NCBI GenBank assembly: GCA_023445495.1
Contig: JAEXLC010000278.1
Coordinates: 1 to 11,878, forward strand
DNA length: 11,878 bases
From: Pseudomonadota bacterium
Lineage (GTDB): Bacteria; Pseudomonadota; Alphaproteobacteria; Sphingomonadales; Sphingomonadaceae
Direction: 5' to 3'
In this document: piece by piece, positions 6,728 to 11,878 of the stretch
How the letters are laid out: every line of letters begins with the position of its first letter
Position numbering within the stretch: position 1 is the stretch's first letter
The notes under the pieces: generated by a model
Database searches by the model: none
The model's input: only the letters and a program-made list of their open reading frames with translations
What the model was told of the DNA's origin: nothing
Position numbers and translations under genes: made by a program

Positions 6728-7387
6728 ATGAGGGACGAAAGGGAAGCGGCCAACCCGGGGTTGCAGATAAGCGGAGTGCGGGTTTCGTTCGCGGATGCAG
6801 CGGCAATGGCGGCGCCGATCGCGGTAGCGGTCACCGGCATGCTCTATCTTGCCGGCTACACCCAGCGGGGAATGCTGATGCGCTCCTTCGGCCTTTCCGC
6901 TGCCCCGTTCGCTGAACCCTTTCAAGACACGCTTGCCCGCGGATACCCGCCGCTGGTTACGGGCGCTATCGTGGCGGGTTGCGTTGCCGTATTCGTCTGG
7001 TTCCTGGGCTGGCTTTTGTTGCGGAAGCCATTTCCGTCGAATCTGGGGTTTCTTAGCAAGATCACTGCGGCGCTGGACCGTCTTTCCCGGATAGTGCAGA
7101 TGCTCAACTATTCGCTGATCCTTCTGATGTTTGCCGCGCTCAGCGGCGCCTATTCCGGCGTTTCCAAAGCGGACATGATGAAGGCCGAGTTGCGGGCGGG
7201 CTGCACATCTGCCTGTTTCGTTTACGACGACGGTGTCCAGGGCATCGTCGGCATGCTGCTCGCACAGGATCCACAGCGAACTGCGATTGCGGTCGCTGGC
7301 GGCGTGCGCATTATCGAGACGTCGAAGCTCTGGAAAATCAGGCCCTTCGTTCGTGGGGCCGGGCGGGGGGAGAAACGGCGCGGTTGA
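6728..7387 (+). CDS. Three-helix membrane protein of unknown function
   Basis: A 219-residue protein I cannot assign to a named family. Hydrophobic helices lie at about 24-43, 76-98 and 125-143. Between the first two is Y-L-A-G-Y-T-Q-R-G-M-L-M-R-S-F-G-L. This resembles a motif in assorted uncharacterised bacterial membrane proteins where a helix is followed by a Y-x-x-x-F-G-L stretch. After the third helix comes a small soluble domain (about 145-205) with two nearby cysteines (159 and 163), then a basic tail. An in-frame stop 12 nt upstream excludes longer forms starting before 6728. The ribosome site is weak, and Met27 or a GTG within residues 15-20 remain possible starts. By hand count 6781-7380 is about 62% GC, below the roughly 70% of the next gene. 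It sits between the two divergent halves of the glycosylation locus and 36 bp before the glycosyltransferase. Confidence 0.75.
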   Translation: MRDEREAANPGLQISGVRVSFADAAAMAAPIAVAVTGMLYLAGYTQRGMLMRSFGLSAAPFAEPFQDTLARGYPPLVTGAIVAGCVAVFVWFLGWLLLRKPFPSNLGFLSKITAALDRLSRIVQMLNYSLILLMFAALSGAYSGVSKADMMKAELRAGCTSACFVYDDGVQGIVGMLLAQDPQRTAIAVAGGVRIIETSKLWKIRPFVRGAGRGEKRRG

Positions 7388-7423
7388 CGCTGCGTTAAGT
7401 GCTCCTGTGCCATTGAGCGGCGC

Positions 7424-8668
7424 ATGCGGATTCTCCATATCCTCGATCACGGCCTGCCGTTGCACAGCGGCTATACGTTCCGCACGCGGGCGATCCTGAA
7501 GGCGCAGATGGCGCGGGGCTGGGACGTCGCGGCGGTGACCAGTCCGCGCCACGGCAAGTTCGATACCGATGAGGAGACGATAGACGGCATCCGCTTCTAC
7601 CGGACGCCGCGAGTCAATTCGGGGCCGCCGGTGATCGGCGAGCTGCGCGAGGTCGCGGCCTTTGCGAAGCGGATCGAAGCGGTGGCGCGGCAGTGGCGGC
7701 CGGACGTGCTCCACGCCCATTCGCCGGTGCTCGGCGCGATGGCCGCGCAGCGGGTGGCGAACCGGCTCGGCCTGCCGCTGATCTACGAGATTCGCGCCTT
7801 CTGGGAAGATGCTGCCGTGGGTAACGGCACCGGCACCGAAGGCAGCTGGAAATATCGCGCGACGCGCTGGCTCGAGACCCGGGCGGTGCGCAAGGCCGAT
7901 GCCGTCGCGGTGATCTGCGAGGGGTTGAAGGGCGATCTGGTCGCGCGCGGCGGGATCGATGCGGGCAAGATCATGATCTCGCCCAACGGCGTCGATCTCG
8001 GCCTGTTCGGCGAGCCGCTCCCTTATGACACGGCGCTGGCGCGGGAGCTGGGGATCGAGGGCGCCGAGACGATCGGCTTTATCGGCAGCTTCTACGACTA
8101 TGAAGGGCTGGACGGGCTGATCGAGGCGATGCCGGCGCTGGTCGCCAGCCGGCCGAAGATGCATCTGGTGCTGGTCGGCGGGGGCCCTTGCGACGCGGCG
8201 CTGATGGCGCAGGCGGCGGCTTCGCCGGTGGCGGACCGCATCCATTTTGTCGGCCGCGTGCCGCACCAGCAGGTCGAGCGCTATTACAGCGTGATCGATG
8301 TGCTGGTGTATCCGCGCAAGCACATGCGCCTCACCGACCTGGTGACGCCGCTCAAGCCGCTGGAAGCCATGGCGCAGCGGCGGCTGGTCGCGGCTTCGGA
8401 CGTGGGCGGGCACCGCGAGCTGATCCGCGACGGCGATACCGGAACCCTGTTCAAGCCCGACGATCCCGCGGCGCTGGCCGAGTCGGTCGACCGGCTGTTC
8501 GCCGAGCGCGACGGCTGGGACGCGCGGCGCGAACGCGGCCGGGACTTTGTCGAGACCGAACGGAGCTGGGCGATCAATGTCGGCCGTTATGACTCCGTTT
8601 ACCAAAGACTCGCCAAGATCGGGGCCATGGAAGACTCGTGGTCGCACACGCCTGTGGTGAGCGCATGA
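7424..8668 (+). CDS. Glycosyltransferase family 4, exosortase A-associated type
   Basis: A 414-residue cytoplasmic GT-B glycosyltransferase. The N-terminal domain opens with M-R-I-L-H-I-L-D-H-G-L-P-L-H-S-G-Y-T-F-R, which I recognise as typical of the exosortase-A-associated (Daro_2409-like) subfamily. It also has H-A-H-S-P-V-L-G (97-104). The C-terminal Rossmann domain has G-F-I-G-S-F (218-223), L-V-L-V-G-G-G-P (248-255) and the nucleotide-sugar-binding stretch V-T-P-L-K-P-L-E-A-M-A (307-317), followed by A-S-D-V-G-G-H-R-E-L. It would transfer a sugar from a nucleotide donor to a lipid-linked or polysaccharide acceptor; neither sugar can be read from the sequence. ATG at 7424 fits family starts, though the ribosome site is weak. 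Its stop overlaps the next gene's ATG (ATGA). Confidence 0.94.
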   Translation: MRILHILDHGLPLHSGYTFRTRAILKAQMARGWDVAAVTSPRHGKFDTDEETIDGIRFYRTPRVNSGPPVIGELREVAAFAKRIEAVARQWRPDVLHAHSPVLGAMAAQRVANRLGLPLIYEIRAFWEDAAVGNGTGTEGSWKYRATRWLETRAVRKADAVAVICEGLKGDLVARGGIDAGKIMISPNGVDLGLFGEPLPYDTALARELGIEGAETIGFIGSFYDYEGLDGLIEAMPALVASRPKMHLVLVGGGPCDAALMAQAAASPVADRIHFVGRVPHQQVERYYSVIDVLVYPRKHMRLTDLVTPLKPLEAMAQRRLVAASDVGGHRELIRDGDTGTLFKPDDPAALAESVDRLFAERDGWDARRERGRDFVETERSWAINVGRYDSVYQRLAKIGAMEDSWSHTPVVSA

Positions 8669-9708
8669 ACCTGCCGCTGGCGCCCTTGATCGCCGCGGTC
8701 GCGGGTGGACTCGCTGCGCTGGGCGTGGCGATGATCCCCGTGCCTGCGCTCGAGGCGCTGGTGATGGACTCCGGTCTTCCCTCGATTCTCGCCGCTGCCG
8801 AGCCGCCGCTCGGGCTGACCGCCCGGCTGGCGGTGGCGCTGGGCGCGGGCACGTTCGTCGGCGCCTTCATGTGGCTTTCCGCCTTCATCCTGCTCGGCTC
8901 GCGCGGGTTGACCATTGGCGGCGAGGCCGAGCCGGCCGATTCGGCGGAAGTGCCCGTCCCGGTGCTGCGCCGGGCCGATGCCCATCCCGACGCGCCGCCG
9001 CGCCCGCCGCTGCTCGCGACGCGCGACCTGGGCAAGCCGTTCCTCGAGATCCGCGCCGGTGCGCCGGCCGCGCCTGCCGAGCCCGAGGACGAGCATGTCG
9101 ATTTCGACGTGATCTTCCCGCCGCGCCCGATGACCGCGCCGGTGCCGGCCCCGGTGCTTGCCCCGGTTCTTGCGGTTGCGCCGGAGCCGGTGGCGGAGGC
9201 TGCGGAAGTGCACGAACTTCATGCCATGCCGGCGCCGATTGCGGTCCCCGAAGCGGCTCCCGAGCCGGTGGCCGAGGCCGCGCCGCAGCCGCTGATCGAG
9301 CAGGACATGCCGATCGACTTCGACCAGCCGCTCTCGGCCTTCGATCCGCAGGCGATCCCGGCGGTGCCGAAGCCCGCGCCGGTGCCGCTGGCGCCGCTGC
9401 GCCGCACGCCGCGGCCGTCGGTATTCGATGCCAGCGAGCGGTTCGAGATCTTCGAGCTGACCCCGCCGGTGCGCGCGCATGTGCCGCCGCCGCTGCCCGA
9501 GGCGCCCGCGCCGGTGGCCGTGCCGCCGCGCGAGCGGATCGTGCGGCCGGAGACCGATGCCTCGGTCCATGCCCTGCTCGAACGGCTCGAGCGCGGTGTT
9601 GCCGACAAGCGGATCGCGCCGACCTCGCGCGCCGAGGCGAAGCAGCAGGAGCGCGGGCTGGAAGAGGCGCTGGTAACGCTGCGCAACCTGGCGCGGCGGA
9701 CGGCCTGA
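8665..9708 (+). CDS. Proline/alanine-rich membrane protein of unknown function
   Basis: 347 residues, starting at the ATG that overlaps the glycosyltransferase stop; a GTG or ATG further upstream would run inside that gene. Two hydrophobic helices (about 7-26 and 54-78) make a short membrane hairpin at the N-terminus. Residues 90-290 are a low-complexity Pro/Ala/Glu/Val linker that repeats A-P-E-P-V-A-E-A-A with acidic patches such as E-D-E-H-V-D-F-D-V. Residues 300-345 look helical and charged (L-L-E-R-L-E-R-G-V, then K-Q-Q-E-R-G-L-E-E-A-L) and could form a coiled coil. I recognise no enzyme motif. Tight coupling to the glycosyltransferase suggests a scaffold or adaptor that holds partners at the inner membrane, but that is inference. 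A repeat pair follows its stop. Confidence 0.85.
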   Translation: MNLPLAPLIAAVAGGLAALGVAMIPVPALEALVMDSGLPSILAAAEPPLGLTARLAVALGAGTFVGAFMWLSAFILLGSRGLTIGGEAEPADSAEVPVPVLRRADAHPDAPPRPPLLATRDLGKPFLEIRAGAPAAPAEPEDEHVDFDVIFPPRPMTAPVPAPVLAPVLAVAPEPVAEAAEVHELHAMPAPIAVPEAAPEPVAEAAPQPLIEQDMPIDFDQPLSAFDPQAIPAVPKPAPVPLAPLRRTPRPSVFDASERFEIFELTPPVRAHVPPPLPEAPAPVAVPPRERIVRPETDASVHALLERLERGVADKRIAPTSRAEAKQQERGLEEALVTLRNLARRTA

Positions 9709-9716
9709 TTGCATCT

Positions 9717-9802
9717 GTCATGCTGAACTCGTTTCAGCATCCAACTCACCACCAGCGATATCCCCTGAGGCGCGTTGGACCCTGAAACAAGTTCAGGGTG
9801 AC
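9717..9802. repeat. Inverted pair of a CTGAA/TTCAG hairpin repeat
   Basis: Two copies of a 26-bp unit in opposite orientation. The first (9717-9742) folds as ATGCTGAA (9720-9727) with TTCAGCAT (9733-9740). The second (9777-9802, read on the minus strand) folds as CCCTGAA with TTCAGGG. Both begin GTCA and end TCC when read in the same sense. They differ mainly at the stem base, where TGC/GCA in one is replaced by CCC/GGG in the other, so pairing is kept by compensating changes. It lies between the convergent gene ends at 9708 and 9818 and probably terminates both. I recognise this as a dispersed sphingomonad repeat type from general knowledge. Confidence 0.8.
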
Positions 9803-9817
9803 GGGATTTGCGGTCCA

Positions 9818-10135
9818 CTATCGCCCATCCTCCACGGTCAGCACTTCCAGCGATACCGTCACCCGATCCGCCGCGCGGCGGACATGCTCGACTGCGAGAT
9901 CGGCCACCAGATGCCCGCGCAGGCTGAGTTCCGCTTCGGGCAGGCGGGCGATCCAGGCGTCGAGCGCGGGCGAGGGCGGGGCGGCCAGCCGGAGCAGGTG
10001 GCGCGCGCCGGTGAAGGTGGCGCTGGCCCAGCGGCTCCAGTCCGATTCGACCAGGGCTACCGGGCAGCTGGCGGCTTCCGCCTGCGCCTCCAGCGCGCGG
10101 CGGAGCAGGGTTTCCGCATCGGGGCCGCGGCTCAT
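9818..10135 (-). CDS. Conserved hypothetical protein, partner of the small HTH-like protein
   Basis: 105 residues with no recognised domain. The composition is Ala/Leu/Arg-rich. The first third (L-L-R-R-A-L-E-A-Q-A-E-A-A) looks helical; the rest alternates strands and helices (H-L-L-R-L-A, then L-S-L-R-G-H-L-V-A-D-L-A-V, then V-T-V-S-L-E-V-L-T-V). There is no signal peptide or membrane helix, so it is probably cytosolic. The ATG at 10135 overlaps the stop of the 66-codon gene (ATGA), so the two are one operon and are probably made together. A role linked to the neighbouring repressor is possible but unproven. It ends in TAG at 9818-9820, shortly before an inverted repeat pair. Confidence 0.75.
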   Translation of the reverse strand: MSRGPDAETLLRRALEAQAEAASCPVALVESDWSRWASATFTGARHLLRLAAPPSPALDAWIARLPEAELSLRGHLVADLAVEHVRRAADRVTVSLEVLTVEDGR

Positions 10136-10332
10136 TGGCCGATCCCCTGCTGGCGCTGGGCCTGCTGGGCGGCGAGGAAGGCCTCGATCCGCGCGCTGAT
10201 CCGCGGGCCGAGCTCGCGGCCGCGCCGCAGGTCATGGACCAGCCGCGGATCGCGCACCGAAAGCCGGCCGAACTTGGTGGGCGGCATGTCCGTCGCCCGG
10301 AGGAATTTCTCGATCTTGCGATGCACCGACAT
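10132..10332 (-). CDS. Small helix-turn-helix-like protein (66 residues)
   Basis: A basic 66-residue protein whose sequence (R-K-I-E-K-F-L-R-A-T-D-M-P-P-T-K-F-G-R, then D-P-R-L-V-H-D-L-R-R-G-R-E-L) resembles a short helix-turn-helix family common in alphaproteobacteria, usually annotated as hypothetical. Helices at about 3-13, 18-23, 28-35 and 43-58 are consistent with a compact DNA-binding fold, with the second and third as the putative recognition unit. GGGAG lies 8 nt before the ATG. Its stop overlaps the start of the 105-residue gene, and it is divergent from the S24 repressor across a gap with repeated half-sites. The placement is like Cro opposite cI, but its DNA binding is inferred from sequence pattern only. 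Confidence 0.75.
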   Translation of the reverse strand: MSVHRKIEKFLRATDMPPTKFGRLSVRDPRLVHDLRRGRELGPRISARIEAFLAAQQAQRQQGIGQ

Positions 10333-10365
10333 GCATTGGTCTCCCGTCCGATTCGCTCAAGATCG

Positions 10366-10412
10366 TTCCTAATTTGTTCTCTATTTCCTACTTGTCTAGG
10401 AAAAATCCTAGA
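10366..10412. promoter_or_regulatory. AT-rich divergent promoter with TCCTA/TAGGA operator half-sites
   Basis: The gap between the S24 repressor and the 66-codon gene is strikingly AT-rich for this genome and holds four related half-sites: TCCTA at 10367-10371, TCCTA at 10386-10390, TAGGA at 10397-10401 and TCCTA at 10406-10410. They build two perfect overlapping dyads, TTTCCTA-6 bp-TAGGAAA (10384-10403) and TCTAGGA-AAAA-TCCTAGA (10395-10412). TTGTCT (10392-10397, plus strand) and TAGACA (10398-10393, minus strand) could be overlapping -35 boxes for the two directions, but the -10 matches are poor. Binding by the S24 repressor, and autoregulation, are inferred from position. Confidence 0.55.
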
Positions 10413-10426
10413 TGTATTGCGCCACT

Positions 10427-11047
10427 ATGGATCCGGATGCGCAACGTGCCGCGCTGGAGGCGCTGATCGCGGAGCAGGGGGCTAATCTCTCTGAGCTGTC
10501 GCGGCTGCTTGGGCGCAACCTGGCCTATCTCCAGCAATATCTGGTGCGCGGCACGCCGCGGCTGCTGGCCGAGGCGGACCGGTCGCTGCTGGCGCGCTAT
10601 TTCGGGGTGCCCGAGGCGCGGCTGGGCGGGCCGGAGCCGGAAGGAATGGTCGAGGTGGCGCGGCTCGATGTCGGCGCCTCGGCGGGGCCCGGCGGACTGG
10701 TCGAGGGCGAGGCGCGACGGCGGCCCGACCAGTTCAGCCCGGCGCTGCTGCGCGAGCTGGGCGTGCGGGCGGAGGCGGCGTCGGTGATCCGGGTGAAGGG
10801 CGATTCGATGGCGCCGACGCTGGAGGATGGCGACCGCATCCTGGTCGATCGCGACCGGCGGCGGGTGGAAGGGCGCGGCGGGGTGTTCGTGATCCGGCTG
10901 GACGGCGAGCTGATGGTCAAGCGGCTGCGGCCGGGCGTCGGCGGGATCGAAGTGCTCTCGGACAATCCGGATTGGGAGACGCGGCTGGTGCCGGCGCGGG
11001 CGGTGGAGATTGTCGGGCGGGTGGCCTGGCTGGGGCGGGCGGTTTAG
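10427..11047 (+). CDS. S24 (LexA/cI-like) peptidase-domain transcriptional regulator
   Basis: 206 residues. The N-terminal part (about 20-60) has L-S-E-L-S-R-L-L-G-R-N-L-A-Y-L-Q-Q-Y, a helix-turn-helix pattern of XRE-type S24 regulators. The C-terminal S24 domain has the catalytic Ser127 in V-K-G-D-S-M-A-P-T-L-E-D-G-D and Lys165 in G-E-L-M-V-K-R-L-R, 38 residues apart, as in LexA (37). An Ala-Gly pair in G-A-S-A-G-P-G-G (about 86-87) sits where LexA and cI are cut, so RecA-stimulated self-cleavage is possible. The start is uncertain. ATG 10427 gives the family-like beginning M-D-P-D-A-Q-R but has no ribosome site, so it may be leaderless. ATG 10412 adds five residues and has AGGA 10 nt upstream. 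It is not the housekeeping LexA by context, more a cI-like regulator of the divergent operon. Confidence 0.9.
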   Translation: MDPDAQRAALEALIAEQGANLSELSRLLGRNLAYLQQYLVRGTPRLLAEADRSLLARYFGVPEARLGGPEPEGMVEVARLDVGASAGPGGLVEGEARRRPDQFSPALLRELGVRAEAASVIRVKGDSMAPTLEDGDRILVDRDRRRVEGRGGVFVIRLDGELMVKRLRPGVGGIEVLSDNPDWETRLVPARAVEIVGRVAWLGRAV

Positions 11048-11057
11048 GCTTCAAAAG

Positions 11058-11186
11058 CCCTCTCCCTCTGGGAGAGGGTTGGGTGAGGGCCGCATCACGG
11101 CGAGCAATTGCGCTTGAGCTGCGCTCACCCTCATCCTTCCCACCCGCTTCGCGGGCGGGCCCCTTCCTTCTCCCAAAGGGAGAAGG
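11058..11186. repeat. Paired CCCTCTCCC-type palindromic repeats
   Basis: Two 9-bp hairpins lie at the ends. CCCTCTCCC (11058-11066) pairs with GGGAGAGGG (11070-11078) across a TCT loop, and CCTTCTCCC (11166-11174) pairs with GGGAGAAGG (11178-11186) across an AAA loop. A smaller stem, CCCGC/GCGGG, lies at 11143-11155. GGTTGGGTGAGGGC (from 11077) and CACCCTCATCC (from 11126) are partly complementary, so the two halves are an inverted pair. The block fills the gap between the convergent S24 gene and the 61-residue membrane protein and probably ends both transcripts. Confidence 0.75.
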
Positions 11187-11193
11187 AGCTTGG

Positions 11194-11379
11194 TTATCTT
11201 CCCACGCGCACGCGATCGACGACCCACACCGCGATCAGCAGCGCCAGCCCGACGCCCAAGCCTACCACGAAGCCGAACGACGCCTCGCCCTTCGCGATGC
11301 CGGCGAACACGCCGACGATCAGGCTGAGCGCGAGCAGGAAGCCGCCGGCCATCGGCGTCTTGGAAGGGGTCTTGGTCAT
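11194..11379 (-). CDS. Small two-helix membrane protein
   Basis: 61 residues, with a short basic N-terminus (M-T-K-T-P-S-K-T-P), a first helix at about 12-28 (G-F-L-L-A-L-S-L-I-V-G-V-F-A-G), a glycine-containing turn (K-G-E-A-S-F-G), a second helix at about 36-54, and a basic end (D-R-V-R-V-G-R). The positive-inside rule would place both ends in the cytoplasm. GAGAG lies 7 nt before the ATG. No family or function can be named. Its start faces the next plus-strand gene, and its stop (TAA at 11194-11196) follows directly on the palindromic repeats. It appears to be a single-gene unit. Confidence 0.72.
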   Translation of the reverse strand: MTKTPSKTPMAGGFLLALSLIVGVFAGIAKGEASFGFVVGLGVGLALLIAVWVVDRVRVGR

Positions 11380-11538
11380 GCCGGACTCTCTGCCACGTCC
11401 CGGGCCGGGACGCTACCTGTGCCATGCCGGGGCACGCGGTACGGCGATTTCGGGATGGTTACCGCGAATTGACTCTCGTGTGGCGCTGGAATCGTTGAAT
11501 CGCAGGAAGTTGGCACGCGTCGTGAGTCTCTCGCGCGC

Positions 11539-11751
11539 ATGGATATGATGCCCTATCTCGGCGACCGCCGCGAAATCGCCGACGCCAATGACCTTATCGC
11601 CAGCTTCGGCGAGCTCGCCGGCAGCGAGGCCGCCGCGCGCGCCGACCGCAGCCGCGACCTTGGCAACCACATCCACTTCTGCCGCTGGCGCCAGATCGAG
11701 CGGCTGATCGTGCTGATGTCGGTGGGCAGGGCCGTGGGGACGGTGCACTGA
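11539..11751 (+). CDS. Conserved hypothetical protein (70 residues)
   Basis: A 70-residue soluble protein. Its core, A-R-A-D-R-S-R-D-L-G-N-H-I-H-F-C-R-W-R-Q-I-E-R, closely resembles small proteins I recall being encoded alone in many sphingomonads with no assigned function. Two helices are likely (about 14-36 and 47-62), joined by the conserved D-L-G-N-x-x-x-F-C-R-W-R turn. There is one cysteine (Cys48) and no signal peptide or membrane segment. ATG 11539 has no clear ribosome site; ATG 11545 or 11548 are alternatives only two or three codons later. The 159 bp upstream hold no other gene. The conserved-family claim is from memory and untested; the high similarity of the motif region is what makes me call it a gene. 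Confidence 0.72.
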   Translation: MDMMPYLGDRREIADANDLIASFGELAGSEAAARADRSRDLGNHIHFCRWRQIERLIVLMSVGRAVGTVH

Positions 11752-11761
11752 CGACCTAAAT

Positions 11762-11807
11762 CCTCCCCCAGCTTGTCTGGGGGAGGGGGACCGCCGCCGA
11801 AGGCGGT
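11762..11807. repeat. Palindromic repeat pair after the 70-codon gene
   Basis: A 10-bp stem, CCTCCCCCAG (11762-11771) with CTGGGGGAGG (11777-11786), has a CTTGT loop. It is followed directly by a second stem, ACCGCC (11790-11795) with GGCGGT (11802-11807), around GCCGAA. It begins 11 bases after the stop of the 70-residue gene and is a likely terminator. The composition and two-stem design match the other dispersed repeats in this window. The remaining bases to the window end show no gene that I can support. Confidence 0.75.
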
Positions 11808-11878
11808 GGTGGAGGGGCGCGCCGGGTCACCGGCGCGGTGCGCCGGGGCCGCCCCCAAATTTGTCGGAAAAACTTCCC

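Noticed and set aside
6446..8647. 733-codon open frame on the minus strand opposite the glycosyltransferase
   Set aside because: It has a His/Arg/Asp-rich composition and no motifs, and covers a confident glycosyltransferase. Only its last 50 codons, with their own ribosome site, are kept as a gene.
9105..9300. Repeated proline/alanine codons as a possible minisatellite
   Set aside because: The repeats are at protein level and imperfect; there is no tandem DNA unit of fixed length.
8599..9714. 371-codon minus-strand frame opposite the Pro/Ala-rich protein
   Set aside because: It is Arg/Gly/His-rich and antisense. The plus-strand frame has coherent membrane helices and a coupled start.
11511..11524. 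TGGCAC element resembling a sigma-54 promoter before the 70-codon gene
   Set aside because: The required GC of the -12 element (TTGC-like) is missing at the right spacing.

Overview
The window looks like chromosomal DNA from a GC-rich alphaproteobacterium, most likely a sphingomonad (Sphingomonas or a close relative). The reasons are the base composition (roughly 65-70% GC in most genes), two genes of the exosortase-A (XrtA) glycosylation families in their sphingomonad-like form, several small proteins resembling conserved sphingomonad hypotheticals, and GC-rich palindromic repeats of a kind scattered between genes in these genomes. There is no rRNA, tRNA, transposase, integrase or CRISPR array that I can see.

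Layout. Positions 56-3307 (minus strand) carry, in transcription order, DNA topoisomerase IB, a MscS-type mechanosensitive channel (4-bp overlap), a small VOC-fold protein and a MaoC-type dehydratase. Divergent from topoisomerase IB, at 3409-3960 (plus), is a PfpI/DJ-1-like protein. The 101-bp gap between them holds a perfect palindrome, GTTCCGGAAC. It supplies a GGAAC -35 box in each direction, and each box is followed 16 bp later by a CGTT-like -10. This looks like a back-to-back promoter for the alphaproteobacterial general stress sigma factor EcfG, which would tie these genes together as a stress group.

Positions 3986-9708 form a surface-polysaccharide/exosortase-A-associated block. On the minus strand, a 50-residue membrane peptide, an O-glycosylation ligase/O-antigen polymerase and an acyltransferase overlap each other end to end. 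On the plus strand are a three-helix membrane protein of lower GC and no known function, a glycosyltransferase of the exosortase-A-associated type, and a proline/alanine-rich membrane protein that overlaps it by 4 bp. The exosortase itself and the core polysaccharide genes are not in the window. A likely joint role is building, polymerising or transferring and decorating (acylating) an exopolysaccharide or glycan at the inner membrane.

Positions 9818-11047 hold a compact divergent regulatory module. A LexA/cI-like repressor with an S24 peptidase domain faces a two-gene operon whose first gene encodes a 66-residue DNA-binding-like protein. Between them lies an AT-rich gap with four TCCTA/TAGGA half-sites. 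The layout recalls a phage lysogeny switch, although no phage genes are nearby. Two small conserved hypothetical genes (11194-11379 minus, 11539-11751 plus) finish the window.

Dispersed palindromic repeats lie at 24-45, 3966-4061, 9717-9802, 11058-11186 and 11762-11807, mostly at gene ends, where they probably also act as terminators. One of them has been read through and supplies the last 25 residues of the acyltransferase.
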